This document shows, in pieces, positions 5,670 through 6,240 of a stretch of 6,240 nucleotides of DNA. The position numbers were made by a program, and so were the translations under genes. Below the pieces are notes generated by a model. It made no database searches, was not told the origin of the DNA, and was given only the letters and a program-made list of their open reading frames with translations. The DNA is taken from contig CAMPJQ010000180.1 of the NCBI GenBank assembly GCA_946886925.1, positions 1 through 6,240 of the forward strand, in the 5' to 3' direction. Positions within the stretch are counted from its first letter, which is position 1. Each line of letters opens with the position of its first letter. The DNA comes from an uncultured Terrimonas sp. (GTDB lineage: Bacteria > Bacteroidota > Bacteroidia > Chitinophagales > Chitinophagaceae).

Positions 5670-6240
5670 ATGAAGAAAAGCAGATTTCAAATATTATTTG
5701 CAGCACTGATGGGAATATGTGGCTGGACTGGCAGGGGATACGCACAGGTGGATCCTCATTTTTCGCAATACTTTATTCAGCCTATGTCGCTAAACCCAGC
5801 GCTTACAGGCGCCATTGAAGGCGATTACCGGGTATCGGCAGTGTGGCGCAGCCAGTATGGCAACACCTTTTCAACCAAAGGCATATCTGCGGAAATGCCC
5901 ACAAGCAAAAACATTAACCTCGGCATTAACCTGTTAAACCAATCTTCTGCCGATAAGGCCTATAATTATACCAATGCTTACCTGAGCGTGGCCTATACGG
6001 GCGTACGGTTTAAAGATCATTACATAGTTATGGCCATGCAGGCAGGCATGTTAAACAGGAGCTTTAATGTGAACAAATTACAATTTGGCGAGCAATGGGT
6101 GTCTGGCATCGGGTACGATCCTTCGGCTCATTCATCGGAAGTATTTCAGAAACCAAATGTATTTTCCTTTGATGCCGGGGCAGGACTGGTTTACTACGAT
6201 GCCACTGCCGATAGAAAAATAAATCTCTTTGGAGGATTTT
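5670..6240 (+). CDS. PorP/SprF family type IX secretion outer-membrane protein (3' truncated)
   Basis: The frame is open to the right edge, giving 190 residues of a protein normally about 300-350 long. Residues 1-25 are a signal peptide (MKKSRFQILFAALMGICGW...), with likely cleavage GYA/Q. The mature start VDPHFSQYFIQPMSLNPALTG is the family hallmark (DPxFSQY...NPAxTG). It is followed by alternating strands typical of an outer-membrane beta barrel: YRVSAVWRSQYG, INLGINLLNQS, YLSVAYTGV, FSFDAGAGLVYYD. In Flavobacterium johnsoniae SprF is needed for secretion of SprB, and PorP/SprF proteins generally accompany type B sorting-domain cargo; the gene just upstream is exactly such a cargo. An in-frame ATG at 5646 would lengthen the N-terminus by eight residues (MEYHKFLV); 5670 is chosen because it gives a standard signal peptide beginning MKK. 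Confidence 0.94.
   Translation, partial: MKKSRFQILFAALMGICGWTGRGYAQVDPHFSQYFIQPMSLNPALTGAIEGDYRVSAVWRSQYGNTFSTKGISAEMPTSKNINLGINLLNQSSADKAYNYTNAYLSVAYTGVRFKDHYIVMAMQAGMLNRSFNVNKLQFGEQWVSGIGYDPSAHSSEVFQKPNVFSFDAGAGLVYYDATADRKINLFGGF

Overview
The window looks like a chromosomal segment from a Bacteroidota (Bacteroidetes) bacterium, most likely of the Chitinophagaceae/Sphingobacteriales type. Three things point there: a type IX secretion (T9SS) cargo protein with a gliding-motility-type C-terminal sorting domain followed by a PorP/SprF-family gene, the phylum's form of YebC and DUF721 proteins, and AT-rich leaders without clear Shine-Dalgarno sequences. This placement is from protein character only; no search was run.

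Layout. Bases 1-711 (+) hold the C-terminal part of an acyl-CoA dehydrogenase that most resembles glutaryl-CoA dehydrogenase. Bases 712-920 are a non-coding gap between two convergent genes and are packed with short 7-bp-period repeats. Bases 921-2703 (-) form a probable three-gene operon read right to left: a YbjQ-family protein (2703-2383), a YebC/PmpR-family translation or regulatory factor (2335-1613) and a beta-class carbonic anhydrase (1571-921). The YbjQ-YebC gap carries a second, different 7-8-bp repeat run. Bases 2704-2950 are a divergent promoter region. Bases 2951-3232 (+) encode a DUF721 protein and 3234-3668 (-) a two-CBS-domain protein; the two genes meet tail to tail with one base between their stop codons. 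Bases 3669-3941 are a second divergent promoter region. Bases 3942-5624 (+) encode a 560-residue secreted Ig/PKD-like repeat protein with a T9SS type B sorting domain. From 5670 to the right edge (+) runs a truncated PorP/SprF outer-membrane protein gene.

How the genes work together. The last two genes form a recognisable cargo-plus-partner unit: type B cargo proteins of the T9SS (SprB is the model) need a PorP/SprF protein, often encoded next door, for export or surface anchoring. The remaining genes are housekeeping or metabolic and show no shared pathway: acyl-CoA oxidation, CO2/bicarbonate interconversion, translation support and ligand sensing. No tRNA, rRNA, CRISPR array, insertion sequence or convincing intrinsic terminator was seen. 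The least explained material is the heptad-periodic repeat DNA at 714-907 and 2345-2383.
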